Of a stretch of DNA of 64,000 nucleotides, positions 22,001 through 32,500 are shown in pieces; position 1 is the first letter of the stretch; each line of letters starts with the position of its first letter. The position numbers and the translations under genes are program-made. The notes beneath the pieces are model-generated. The model had not been told where the DNA came from, did no database searches, and was given only the letters and a program-made list of their open reading frames with translations. The stretch is from contig JAHLKG010000023.1 in assembly GCA_025526995.1 (NCBI GenBank), positions 434,001-498,000 on the forward strand, in the 5' to 3' direction. Source of the DNA: Powellomyces hirtus. Its lineage: Eukaryota > Chytridiomycota > Chytridiomycetes > Spizellomycetales > Powellomycetaceae.

Positions 22001-23866
22001 ATGGACGCAACACAACAGCAACTACAAAGCATCTACGCGGCCGGTCCGCGCCCCACCGCCTCAGTCGGCACATCCACCCAGTCCTTCTTCCTATCCACTC
22101 CGCCAGCAACACCTCTCCCAACCGCCACACCCACGTCATCGATACCCGCCGCGATACTCAGCATGGGCTCGTCGCAACGGTCGCCCCGCGGATCGCTGAA
22201 AGGTTACATTCAGTTTGCGATGGGGACGAAAGCGCTGATTGCCGGTCAGCAGGCGAAAGCCCTGGACCTGTTCTTGGCGGCGGGGATGGAGGGTGTGGCG
22301 ATGGGATCGAGTGTCGCGGCGTTTTGTAGCGAGTTTCGATTGGGAATGGATCAAGACAATAACGATCCCATGGATGTTGGGGGAGAGCTGCCCACCCCGC
22401 GAGGACAGGTGACGCAGGAAAACTACGAGACGGCCGAACGGTTGTACACGCTCGCAGCGCTGCAGGGCTGCGGGATGGCCATGGCGCGGCTCGCCTTTCT
22501 CAAAACCCACGGGCGAGTCGGAATCAAAATCCACCACGCCGAAGCCGAAAAGTGGCGCAAAGGGTGTGCGGCCCGCGGGGAAGACGCCGTGAGGTGGTTG
22601 CGCGCCACGGCCACCGCGGGGATCGCCGCGTCTCAATTCTGTCTCGCCCTCTGCTACTACAACGGGATTGCGGTCACGGAAGACGATAACGAGGCGTTTG
22701 TCTGGTGCGAAAAGGCTGCGGAACAGAACCTCGCCGGTGCGATGAACGTGCTGGGAAATTTGTACATTGAGGGCGCAGGATGCCACAAAGACCCTAGTAA
22801 AGGCCTCAAGTGGTACATCCGCGCCGCCGAACGCCGGGAACCCGCCGCCATCTACAACATCGGAACCCTATTTGAACGCGGCATCGCGGTGGAAGAAGAC
22901 CTTGCGCAGGCGTTTGGCTGGTACGAGCGCGCCTCCCGCTTTGGCTCCATCAACGCCATGAACACCCTCGGCATCTTTTACGAACAGGGGCTGGGGATGG
23001 ACCACCCGATGCCGTTCCTCGCGGTCCGCTCCTACCTCGAGGCCGCCCGTCTCGGCCACCCGCATGCCCAGTACAATCTCGGCCGCTGCTACCACGAAGG
23101 CTTTGGCCTGATCCGCGACGACGAGAAGGCCGCGTCGTGGTTCACGCAAGCAGCGACGCAGAACCACGCCATCTCGCAACTCTCACTCGCCATCTGTTGC
23201 GAATACGGATTGGGGATGAAAAAGTCCCGTCCGTCAGCGCGACGCAACTTTGCGCTTTCGTTTGCGAATGGTGCGGCAGAAGCCGAGAAACGCCTCCTCC
23301 CGCTCACCGCCCTCGCCCTCCTCCCCACCGCCCGCGCCATCCTCCACCCATCCCGCCGCCCATCAACCGCCCTCATCCACACTTTACCCCGCGAACTCCT
23401 TGACCACATCCTCACCCTCACCCAACACCCCACCCACCTCCCACCCGCGCACGTCCGCGCCATCCTCGCCATAGCCGCCACACCCACCTCCCTCTTCTCC
23501 CCGCATCTCCGCTCAAAAGACGCGTATCTCGAACTCGTCGGTCTCGCCCACCTCCAAATCTCGGCCCTACCGCTCCCGAGTTGCGACTGCACCCGCTTTG
23601 GCGATGACGATGACGACGAAACAGACGAGAGCGCCGACTCGCCCATGTCGTGTCGCGCCATCAAACACGTCGTCGATGCAATCGACAAGGCCGAGGCGTA
23701 CCCGCCCACCCACTGGGACTGGACCCTCGAAATTGCCCCCGCTGCGGAACCATCCGCCTCGCATTCCGCCTACTCGCCGACACTGCACTGCCAACCGTAT
23801 TACACACCCGAACCGGTCTGGTGGAAAGACCCCCTCATGTCCCTTGAGTCGCCGAAAACACCCTAG
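22001..23866 (+). CDS. Sel1-repeat protein
   Basis: A single-exon protein of 621 residues. Sel1-like (TPR-related) repeats occupy about residues 205-420; examples are QFCLALCYYNGIAVTEDDNE, AMNVLGNLYIEGAGCHKDPS, AIYNIGTLFERGIAVEEDLA, AMNTLGIFYEQGLGMD and AQYNLGRCYHEGFGL. Weaker repeats precede them from about residue 70. Such solenoids scaffold complexes, for example chitin synthase regulation by Skt5/Chs4 or ER-associated degradation by Hrd3; nothing here picks one. After the repeats LIHTLPRELLDHIL (about residue 457) resembles the start of an F-box or similar helix. An acidic stretch (DDDDDETDESAD) follows. There is no signal peptide or membrane segment. The ATG at 22001 (MDATQQQ) is the first ATG in the frame. 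Confidence 0.82.
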   Translation: MDATQQQLQSIYAAGPRPTASVGTSTQSFFLSTPPATPLPTATPTSSIPAAILSMGSSQRSPRGSLKGYIQFAMGTKALIAGQQAKALDLFLAAGMEGVAMGSSVAAFCSEFRLGMDQDNNDPMDVGGELPTPRGQVTQENYETAERLYTLAALQGCGMAMARLAFLKTHGRVGIKIHHAEAEKWRKGCAARGEDAVRWLRATATAGIAASQFCLALCYYNGIAVTEDDNEAFVWCEKAAEQNLAGAMNVLGNLYIEGAGCHKDPSKGLKWYIRAAERREPAAIYNIGTLFERGIAVEEDLAQAFGWYERASRFGSINAMNTLGIFYEQGLGMDHPMPFLAVRSYLEAARLGHPHAQYNLGRCYHEGFGLIRDDEKAASWFTQAATQNHAISQLSLAICCEYGLGMKKSRPSARRNFALSFANGAAEAEKRLLPLTALALLPTARAILHPSRRPSTALIHTLPRELLDHILTLTQHPTHLPPAHVRAILAIAATPTSLFSPHLRSKDAYLELVGLAHLQISALPLPSCDCTRFGDDDDDETDESADSPMSCRAIKHVVDAIDKAEAYPPTHWDWTLEIAPAAEPSASHSAYSPTLHCQPYYTPEPVWWKDPLMSLESPKTP

Positions 23867-24628
23867 GCGAGCAAACAGAAAACACCCTCAGCACTACCGA
23901 GTCCTCCCCCCCCCCCCCCCATACGCTGGCGTATATTCCCCCGTTCTCTCCTTTCCCTCCTTTTTACATATTACTAGTAGCATATCTGTCTTGGTTGTAG
24001 CTGTATCTAGAGTAGGCCGACGCGTAGTGCGTTTTCTGCGTTTTTTTTTTGTTGTTTCTTTCTTGCTGTGTGGTGTTCTGGCATAGCGGAATAGTATATA
24101 TACATGTATCATCAGACCACACACCCCCTATACTTTGCCCAGCTTCCTTACGCCGCGGACACGTTTCCTATACTCACTGTAAACGTATCATAACTAGGGG
24201 TGGGCCAGACAATAATAAAAACAAAACAAGCAAAGCTACGGGAGAGACAACTTGAACACCCCAGTAACAGCGGCAAGCGTATTGCGACATAAAATGAAAA
24301 TAGTAGCGTGATGTAGCGTAGGAAACAGTGCTCACCTCACTCACAAAATGACCCCCAGCAAATTGAAGGTTTGAGCTCGTTGTTTGCCCATTGGGGTTTT
24401 TGACGTTTGGCTTTCATGATCCCGCAAAAAAAAATATGGATAAAAAAAACCAGCTCTTCAAAACCACGGTGCGACGACGATGACTGCGTATGTGCAGCAT
24501 GTCGTACTGTACATCTTCTCCAACGCGTACAGTACAGTAAATTAGAAGCGAACCAGCCCTACCCACCAGAAAGTGACAGCACGCGGTGGCGATTTTGAGG
24601 TCATCTTCAGCTGCAACAAGTCCCCTCA
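23867..24628. other. intergenic between Sel1 gene and lectin gene
   Basis: About 760 bases holding the 3' flank of the Sel1-repeat gene, including a C15 tract, and the promoter of the lectin gene. No coding signal was seen. Confidence 0.45.
23906..23920. repeat. C15 homopolymer tract
   Basis: Fifteen consecutive C starting 40 bases after the Sel1-gene stop codon. Similar tracts occur at 26998, 41987, 59379 and 59766. Confidence 0.9.
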
Positions 24629-26982
24629 ATGCGACTCTCCACAGCACCATTGGTCGCCCTATGCGGCTTGGCGCTGCTATGCCAGCCCCTAGCAGTCATA
24701 GCAAGTACCGGTACCCACCAGACCCAGGACCTGTCACACCATGAGCCGCCGTATCTCGAGGCCGACAAGGTACCGAGACGGCATGATTACCGACAGGTGT
24801 TTAAGAAGCCGTTCTATTTGTGAGTACTCCCATGTAGATTTTGCGATGGAGTTGATCACGGGTTGAGTAAGTGGTTTTTCATTTGTAGATATGATGAGGA
24901 GAAGATTCCATATTTTGAAGAAAATGGACGTACGTGAAAAGTTTTGCGCACTTGCAAGTTTTGTAGAGAGTTCGCGCGGTCTGAACTTCCCTGTCTCCCG
25001 CTCTTGCAGATGTGATATTGACTCCCGACTACGTGCGCCTGACGCCCAGTGTCCCTGATTCGGCGGGCGCCATATGGGCCACCCAGCCTAATCCTCACAA
25101 GGAATGGCAAGTGGAGTTTTCGTTCAGCGTTTTCGGCCGCGGGTACATGGGCGGCGAAGGATTGGCGTTCTGGTATACCAAAGAGAAAGGAACCACGGGG
25201 CCCATGTATGGAAGCAAGGATAAGTGGGATGGTATGGACACTCACTACACGGGGAATGAGGGACATTGCTGGCGAGGAACAGTGTGGCTTATCGAGCGTG
25301 GGTTGTTATGTTAGGATTGGCGATTTTGTTTGATACAGGAGATCAGCAGGAGAACGTACGTTGCAGACCACAGCCGTTTGGAATAATGGAGCAAGTCTAG
25401 TCTGACGCTTATGTGTCTCTTCCCCCACACCAGCGATACACGCCCTACGTGTACGGCCAGATGAACGACGGGTCCGAGCTCGCGCATCGAAAGGACTATG
25501 TGACTACAGCGATGGCAGGTTGCTTCCGCGACTACCGCAATACCCCTGCCCCCGTGTGGGCTCGCGTCACCTACGCCAACCACACCGTCAGAGTAAGCAA
25601 AAAAACCCCCGCTGGGGACATGTCAAGCGTCTAATGTTCCACGTCCGGGCTGACATGTGACTTGTGCGTGTGTTTGCCGCAGCTTGATCTGGATCTGAGG
25701 CAGCATGGGGATGGCTATATTGAGTGTTTTACGAAAGAAGGCGTTGATTTGCCGGCAAACTACTATTTTGGTCTCAGTGCCGCTACGGAAGCGCATCTGG
25801 CTGGTAATGGCGGGTGAATCCAGTATATTTATAACGGTGATTGAAAGTTCCCTGATTCATTCTCTTCTTCTGGTGGGCTTATCACAGATGACCACGACGT
25901 CATATCGTTTGAGGTGTATGAGCTGAACCCAAAGATAGCTAAGAAGGTAAATGCCGGAGTTTTGCGGTTTGGTGGGTTATACGCGATGCGGGCGTCTGAC
26001 TTTCTTTTTTTCTTGTCTCTTGCGATGATGAAGCACGTAGAACGCCCGCATGAAGCCGAACATGTCAACAAGGAAGGCGTGTATCACCTCACTGATGATG
26101 TTAGACAGGTACGGCTGCGATACTGGCTGGGTTAATGTTTGACCTTCGCGCTAGGTGTAACCTCACCCATTGTTTGTGCAGATCATCGAGAGGATTGAGG
26201 CCAAGGTGGATCAAGCACGCGAACAGCAGATCCAGCGAGAGGAACCGGGATACCAGGAACAACCGCTTGACGTAAGGCCTGCGCTACAGTGTGGGACTAC
26301 AGAAAAGGACTTACCATTAACGCGCATAACTCTCTACTTTCACTCTCAGTCGCATGCGATTGAAAAGATAGAAGGAAATCAATTCCACATTATCGAGGCC
26401 CTCAATGTTATTCAGCAGAAGCTGGGAGAACCGACCCTGAATCATGATGCGACCTCGGCGGTCCGCGCTGAAACCCAGCATGAGATGGTCAAGGACCAGA
26501 ATTGGAAAATGGATGATGTCATGTATGTGTGTGCTGATCATCGCTCGCGCGCGCGCGCGCCCCAGCAGCATGACCTTGTTGAAAACGGTGCGAGTGCAAT
26601 CGTTGGTTTTTAATGCTTCTCTTTCTATTTACAGTCGTAGATTGACGGCTCTTAGCGAGGACGTGAAACACATCACGTCGGGAAATGCTGCGGTTAGTTT
26701 ACGACTTGTCTGTCTTACTTTGTGCCCATGTGCGACTCAGTCTGACAATGTTTTATGGCCATACTGTAGACACTCGACACGTTGCGCATCCTCCAAGAAA
26801 CGACGAGTCACCTAACAAACACACAGTCAAAGTACTCTGCCACCTCCTCAACGCCGGCGTCGGCAACGGCCTCGGGACACCTCACCGCCGGCGCGATTGG
26901 GTTTGTGGTGGGCGTGTTGGCTATGTGGATCGTGAGCTTGCTGAGACGTGTCGGCGAGGAGAAGAGCAAAAAATTTATTTGA
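24629..26982 (+). CDS. ERGIC-53/VIP36-type L-type lectin cargo receptor, 12 exons
   Basis: Predicted cargo receptor cycling between ER and Golgi. Exons: 24629..24819, 24889..24929, 25010..25231, 25315..25355, 25434..25592, 25683..25803, 25888..25946, 26034..26108, 26182..26271, 26350..26522, 26635..26692 and 26770..26982. They total 1443 bases and 480 residues in exact frame. Residues 1-26 form a signal peptide. The legume-lectin-like domain follows (IWATQPNPHKEWQVEFSF, GRGYMGGEGLAFWYTKEKG, KWDGLAILFDTGD, then QMNDGS). A luminal coiled-coil stalk spans about residues 280-430. A single membrane segment (AGAIGFVVGVLAMWIVSLL) precedes the tail RRVGEEKSKKFI. Its end, KKFI, fits the KKxx ER-retrieval signal, and Phe at -2 echoes the ER-exit motif of ERGIC-53 (KKFF). 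The metal/sugar loop looks shortened (see findings). It converges on the tetraspanin gene. Confidence 0.92.
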
Positions 26983-27399
26983 GGAAGCAGGACCATACCC
27001 CCCCCCCCCCCAATCATATTTTTACAGAATTCAATTTCCATTTTTTTTTGTTTGTTTTGTGGTTTGCTATTCTCTATTTTCTTGTTTCTGCTGCAATTTA
27101 GATTTAATGGTGCCCCTTGTGCAATTCAATTTCATGAAAGTTGGGGTATGGTATGAGGGTTTAGTGGCACTTAATGTTGAAAGAATGTATTTGCATGCAA
27201 GCGGAGGAGAAGGTGGAAACAAGAGCACTGACGTGCAAGCAACAAACCGGCTCAAGGGGATATATGCACCAAACAGCAAAAAAAAAAACTGACTTCATCC
27301 TCCGCCACAACAAGCGGTACCCAGCAACGAACCCACCAAAATACAAAAAAGACCTTATAACAAGAACCTACACCCCTACCACCCCTTCATTTTTTTTCC
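26983..27399. other. convergent 3' flanks of lectin and tetraspanin genes
   Basis: About 415 bases between two stop codons. A C14 tract lies 15 bases after the lectin stop, and T/A-rich runs follow that could serve polyadenylation on either strand. No gene was seen. Confidence 0.45.
26998..27011. repeat. C14 homopolymer tract
   Basis: Fourteen consecutive C, 15 bases after the lectin stop codon. Confidence 0.9.
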
Positions 27400-28582
27400 T
27401 CACCCAGCACGCGATCCCGGACGACTGCCCTGGTACGGGTACGAGCCCGCGGGTCTGCCGACGGTATGCTGAACGGGGCTCGCGGTGCGTTCGCGGTCCG
27501 TACGCAAAGGCCCTGCGCCGCCCGCGTCAAAGGTGCTGCCGTAGCCGCCACCGTGTTCGGCGGAACGGTTCCCGCCTTCGGTGTCGAGCAAGCGTTGGCG
27601 GAATTCGGCGAGGAGGTCGCGTTCGCGCTCTTCGGCGCTGGGGAGACGGGATGCGAGGTAGTAGGCTGGGAGGAGCGCGAGGAGCTGGCGGGAATGATGA
27701 CACCAAGAACACGAACAAACATTAGCGGAAAGGTGTGAAACAGTGAATCTCCTTCTTGCTCCATCATACCTGCAACGCGGCCAACGAAATGACGGCAATT
27801 CCAAAGCCCGTCTGCCTGCTCTCCCACTCTCCCCTGACGGGTCCCAAACATGCGCGATTGTAGCCGAAATCCTTATTCACCGAGCAGCGGTGCTTGTCGA
27901 GGCGGTCGCTGACTTTGGGGTACGCTCTGTCGTCGACAAAGTTCAAGCCGCAGCAGTGGTACTGCTCTTCAATGTTGCGGATGTAGTGCGGGTTGTGTTC
28001 GTAGAGATAAGACCAGCGGCGGTCGGCGAGTTGGTCAATCTGAAAGCGCAAAAGGGCGAAAATGCGAAAATTTAGAGGGGAATATATATACATGTGAGTG
28101 AGTGAGGAAAGCAGTGGGGCGGGATTGAGGATGGGAATCGTACGGTATGCCCACGGGTATTAAGCGCAACAACGCCCACAACGAGCTGCACAAAGACCAG
28201 CAGTGCCAGGAGGGCAAAGTAGATCCACAGCATGTTCTTGTCTTGCATCCAGAAACTGAAGAAACCCAGGAGGGACAAGAGGATGACGAGCCCGCCGGCG
28301 ACGATGGCGATGATGGGGAGCGTCATGGGAACCATTGCGGACCCGAGCGGGTTGAGGAGAGCGTAGATCCCGACGCCGATGAGGGCTGCGCCGGCAAGCT
28401 TAAAAAAAAGGAAAAGGAAAAGAAAGAAAGATAAGGATCTTAGGGAGGCATGATAGAGGGGGGGTGTGAGTGGGGGGTGGCCATACAGCAGTCAGAAAGT
28501 TTATGACAAAAATAGCCCATTTTGCAGTCGAGTAGAGCGTATCGCCCGAGAGGCTCGTGTATTCGGCGCCGCCTTTGCCCAT
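27400..28582 (-). CDS. tetraspanin-family membrane protein
   Basis: Four-pass membrane protein. Exons are 28582..28487, 28398..28144, 28039..27770 and 27684..27400, giving 301 residues in exact frame. The first helix spans the first intron (AIFVINFLTA joined to LAGAALIGVGIYALL). Helices 2 and 3 are LPIIAIVAGGLVILLSLLGF and LWIYFALLALLVFVQLVVGV. The large extracellular loop carries the hallmark Cys-Cys-Gly at residues 146-148 (EEQYHCCGLNF) and further Cys in HRCSV and RACLG. The fourth helix is TGFGIAVISLAALQ joined to LLALLPAYYLA. A hydrophilic cytosolic tail of about 80 residues follows. Tetraspanins organise membrane microdomains; fungal members such as Pls1 act in polarised growth, but orthology is not shown here. 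The AAG acceptor (TTTAAG) of intron 1 is unusual. Confidence 0.88.
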
Positions 28583-29576
28583 GATGGTGATATGTCGATG
28601 CAAATGGAGTTTGCGGTGCCGGGGAATATGGCTGCGTAAGAGAATATTGAAAACAGATTGGAGTTGGGAGAATATGGGAGGTATTAAGAGAATGAATGTC
28701 TGCGTGTGCGGGAATAATGAGAGGGAACAGAAAAGCTACGGCCAGAGGGGCAAACGTTGTGTTTTTATACCCCACCGGCGTTGGCTCTGGCAAGTGAGAC
28801 ATTTGAGCGTGGCAGAGGCGCATGACAGATCATTCTGGTCTCAGGGATATCTTACAATCTCCCGCCGCCTTTTTACTATTCCCTACTGTCAGTCATGCGG
28901 CTCTCTGCCCGAGCCGGAAAGCACACCTCACACTCACGTCATGTCAGTCACAAAAAGGGACGCGCGACTAAGCCACCCCTGCGCCACTTGGTGCAGAAAT
29001 TGAACACAAACAGCTCAACATTGTGAAAGCCTTTCCACGCAGAAAAAAGTGCCTCTCTCATCTACAATGGGAACCCTGATTGGGGCGGGGTTCTGGTATG
29101 TATAAAACATGCTCCGCGCTATCTAGATCACATCACCCGCCATGGATCTTTTCTCACCGCTATTCTTTGCTTAACTTCATTTCAGCTGTGCCCTGACCTT
29201 CAGGTTCTTTCAATTCCATGTGTAATCGCCGTGTGACTGTGATGATGGTTGCTAAACCGTCTCCCTTCTATCTACGTGTGTTAAAGTTATCCCGGGTCCA
29301 TTCTATCCGTCTGGGTATCACTATTCTCTCCCAAGCAACTTGAACGGAAGTTTCTGATTGTCACACTTTGCTCCACATACTAGATGTAGGATACTGCTGA
29401 TTCGCGTTCATTCGTTCGTTTGGCTTTGTCCACACACTTTCCCGTCATTTCGCAGCATCACAGTTGCATTTAACTTCGAATTGAGAGTAGTGCTGTACCT
29501 TGTTCTGCTCTGTAGGATCTCCCCCATGGTTCCCTTTACCGCTTTTTTGTGATAAGAACAGCTTCCACCGGACACC
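28583..29576. other. divergent upstream region of tetraspanin and SZT2
   Basis: About 1 kb between two divergent genes. A TATA-like GTATAAAA lies near 29099, and minimal open frames (for example ATG at 29142 and at 29525) could be upstream ORFs of the SZT2 leader. No larger gene is supported. Confidence 0.4.
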
Positions 29577-32500
29577 ATGGAGGTAGACATGTCGGTTGTC
29601 CACTTGGTGTGGTGTGAATGGAGGCAGAACACTGACTGAGCATTGTCGCCACTACCTCCGTACTCTCAACAGCGAAACGATGCGGTCGTAGATGCAAAGA
29701 GCGTTGTGCTGTTCCTCAAGCACCCTAGCCTGTTCACGAGGGCTGACTATGACACTTGGATCTTGGACCACTTGATGCGGCCTTTGACTTTGGACGAACT
29801 AGACGTATGTAGTTCTTGACTGCATTGCCAGAGGATGGGAAAGACAGCACGGGCTCATTCCCAAAATTTTTGGTTTCGGAAAAGCATGGAGAAACACAGA
29901 TTGTGGACGTTTGCATCGGAACCGACTTGCCCGCTTGGACCAAGGGCGAGACAGACGAAGACAGCGCTCCAGCTCCGGGGTTTTCAGGCGTACCGCTATC
30001 GCAGCTGCAACAGGACAATGATCATCAGCATCAAGGTTCAAATCAGCCCGAGCAGCAGCTCCCATCTCGGCTCCGGTTCCGCATCACACCGGAAACACAC
30101 ATCCACTCGTTTGCCGCGCGCTACCGCGTCGCATTCGTCGTTGACAAATCCCCTTCCATGTCCATTGTGGATGATAGCAGTGGCAAAGCAAAAGCTCTGG
30201 GTTCAATTGCTTTTGAAACGTGTGTAATGAGATTGCGCGCCCTTGGCAACCTCCAGTGTCTGTGTTGCTTACATGTTTCTGTGCTAGGCTGTGCCAGTGT
30301 CTCGATGGACTGTGTCGCCCATTCTCGATTCCTACATCTCTACCCGGAGGCCCTCATTATGTAGGTGCGCTTTTTCGTTCATGCGGAATGGAAACTTCTA
30401 GAACAGAGACTGATGCTGGATGATCATGTCTCTTATTTATATGCAGGTTCACCCGATCGTGTACATTACTGTCATCGCCGAATGCGGCAGCGCCTACTTT
30501 CGTGGCTCACAAAGCCCGTTGGCAGCGAAACACGCCCGAGCCCACCCCACACGAGTCTTGCTGCAGGAAGTTGTCGTCACCAGCAGCAACCTGGAAGCCG
30601 TCTGCGAACGACTTTACGACGCACTCAACGCCTATGAACATGATTTCGTCCAGCAACGCCAGAAGGATGCTCGTGCTGCCGCCGAAGCTGCGGAAGAAAG
30701 CGATGTGAAGCTTGATATCATTTCAGAATCGGAGGAGGCGAGCCCGGTTGATGTAGCTGCCGAGATGTCGGAGATTGCAGAAAAACTGGAGACTGCTCTC
30801 CCGGACGTCTCGTTGCATTCGCATACCATCTACCAAGCCATCAGCAGTGCGCTTGTGGCCGTGGACCTTATGCCGGAAGACTGTCTTCCCGCAATCGTCT
30901 TACTCACGGATGGCGTCGTAGGTGCCTTGGGCGCCGGAGAAGCCGTCGCGAGAGAAGCAGTCCGGGAACTATCCTCACACAATGCGGTGTTTACCATCAT
31001 TCAAGTTGGATCCTCCCAGGGGTTCAATGCTGGCGTCAATCTCGGTCATGTCGCTGACAACGAGTTTCTGAGGTTCCTGGCCATCGCTGCGGCAGGCACG
31101 TTCTTATATGGCGCCGACTGCGGTTACCTGGATCCCGAACCGACAAACAGCGACAACTCCACATCAGCGAGACTACCCAACTTTTATCACCGCCATCTTC
31201 TCATGCACCACTACATGCTCGCCAAACTGGCCACCGAAAACCGCTATCGCACTGTTAATGGCACGCGCCACGAGCGTCCCGTCGATTGCCCACGCGGTCG
31301 ACTTCTGAACGCGACAGTGGACACAACCCAAAGTATCACTCCCGAAGAACTCTCCTTTCCCTGGGAACCTTCCAGCAAACCACCACTTGTCGCCGAGATT
31401 CTTTGCGGATACCGAGACTACCCTGTCAATGTCGATCTCAAGCACATTATCCTCACTCGCCTCCAAGAAGGCTTTGTTCTCCGCTCCGTCCATGTCACCC
31501 AGCGCGCACATAGACCGAACTCGAAAGTCGAGATCATTCTCATGATGCCCTGGTTCCCCAATGTCACCATCCTATACACGATCAAAACGACCTGGGCACC
31601 TACAGCGTCAGCGTCGCATCGGTCGATCCTTGCGGGTCGATCGCATAAGCCGCCACGGATTGAGCTCAATATTCTGGCCCAGCATGCATTTGCCATCTTG
31701 TTCATCAATGTCCAAAATTTGGATGAGAAGAGCCTGTTAACTCATTCTGTGCAGGGCAAGTTGCTCAAGTTGCATCATTTTTTGAAGCGGATTTATGAGA
31801 TTGATGATGCGTTCAAGGTAACAGTGCATTGGTACGCTGGTCCTCGTTGCGTTGTAGCCATGCTGAACGTTGCACGCTGTTTTTGCAGGTAATTGTCTCA
31901 TTCGAAACCAAATACGCTCTCTCCGCCATCCCATATGATCAACGCACATACCATCACATGGTGGAAAGCTCGACAGGAGCACTCAACTCTCGGTACCTCC
32001 CTGCACCTGCCACCGTCAACACCAACAACACCTCATCCACTGCTGGGGGTGGGCTCACGACATCGTCGACACAGAGCAACTACTGGCAAGTTTTGACGCA
32101 GATCATGGACAGCCACGCCGATTCGTTCCTCCACCTGAGCAAAGATGTCATCTTGCGATCCACTTCTGGTGGGGGTGAGAATGTGTGGACAACCCGACAC
32201 CAGGTTGCGGCCATGTACCTGCATGACTACCTCGCATCGGAATGGAGATCGTTCTCCGTGGGCAAAGGGATTTATGTCAAATTGGTGCATGATCATCCAA
32301 TGGAACAGCAGAGGCAACAGGAGCAGCAAGGGGAGGAGTTGGAAGACGAGACGGACGTGCCTACGGGATTCTGCGTGCTACGAATACTGTGGGCCAATGA
32401 ATGTTTGGCGACACTCCAGACAACCTTTTTCAATGTGCGAGTCGGTCTGCGACAAGAAATTCTACAAGAACTGACCAAGTCAATAGCCAACATTGAACAC

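Noticed and set aside
5991..28582. A secretory-pathway gene cluster (LAA1, lectin, tetraspanin, transporter) as a functional unit
   Set aside because: Genes lie on both strands with unrelated genes between them and no shared regulatory motif; co-location is most likely chance.
29835..30227. Alternative frame at the SZT2 N-terminus (MGKTARAHSQNFWF) reached by a 27-base intron
   Set aside because: The intron would be too short and the frame loses the VWA-like strand; acceptor at 29899 keeps the family match.
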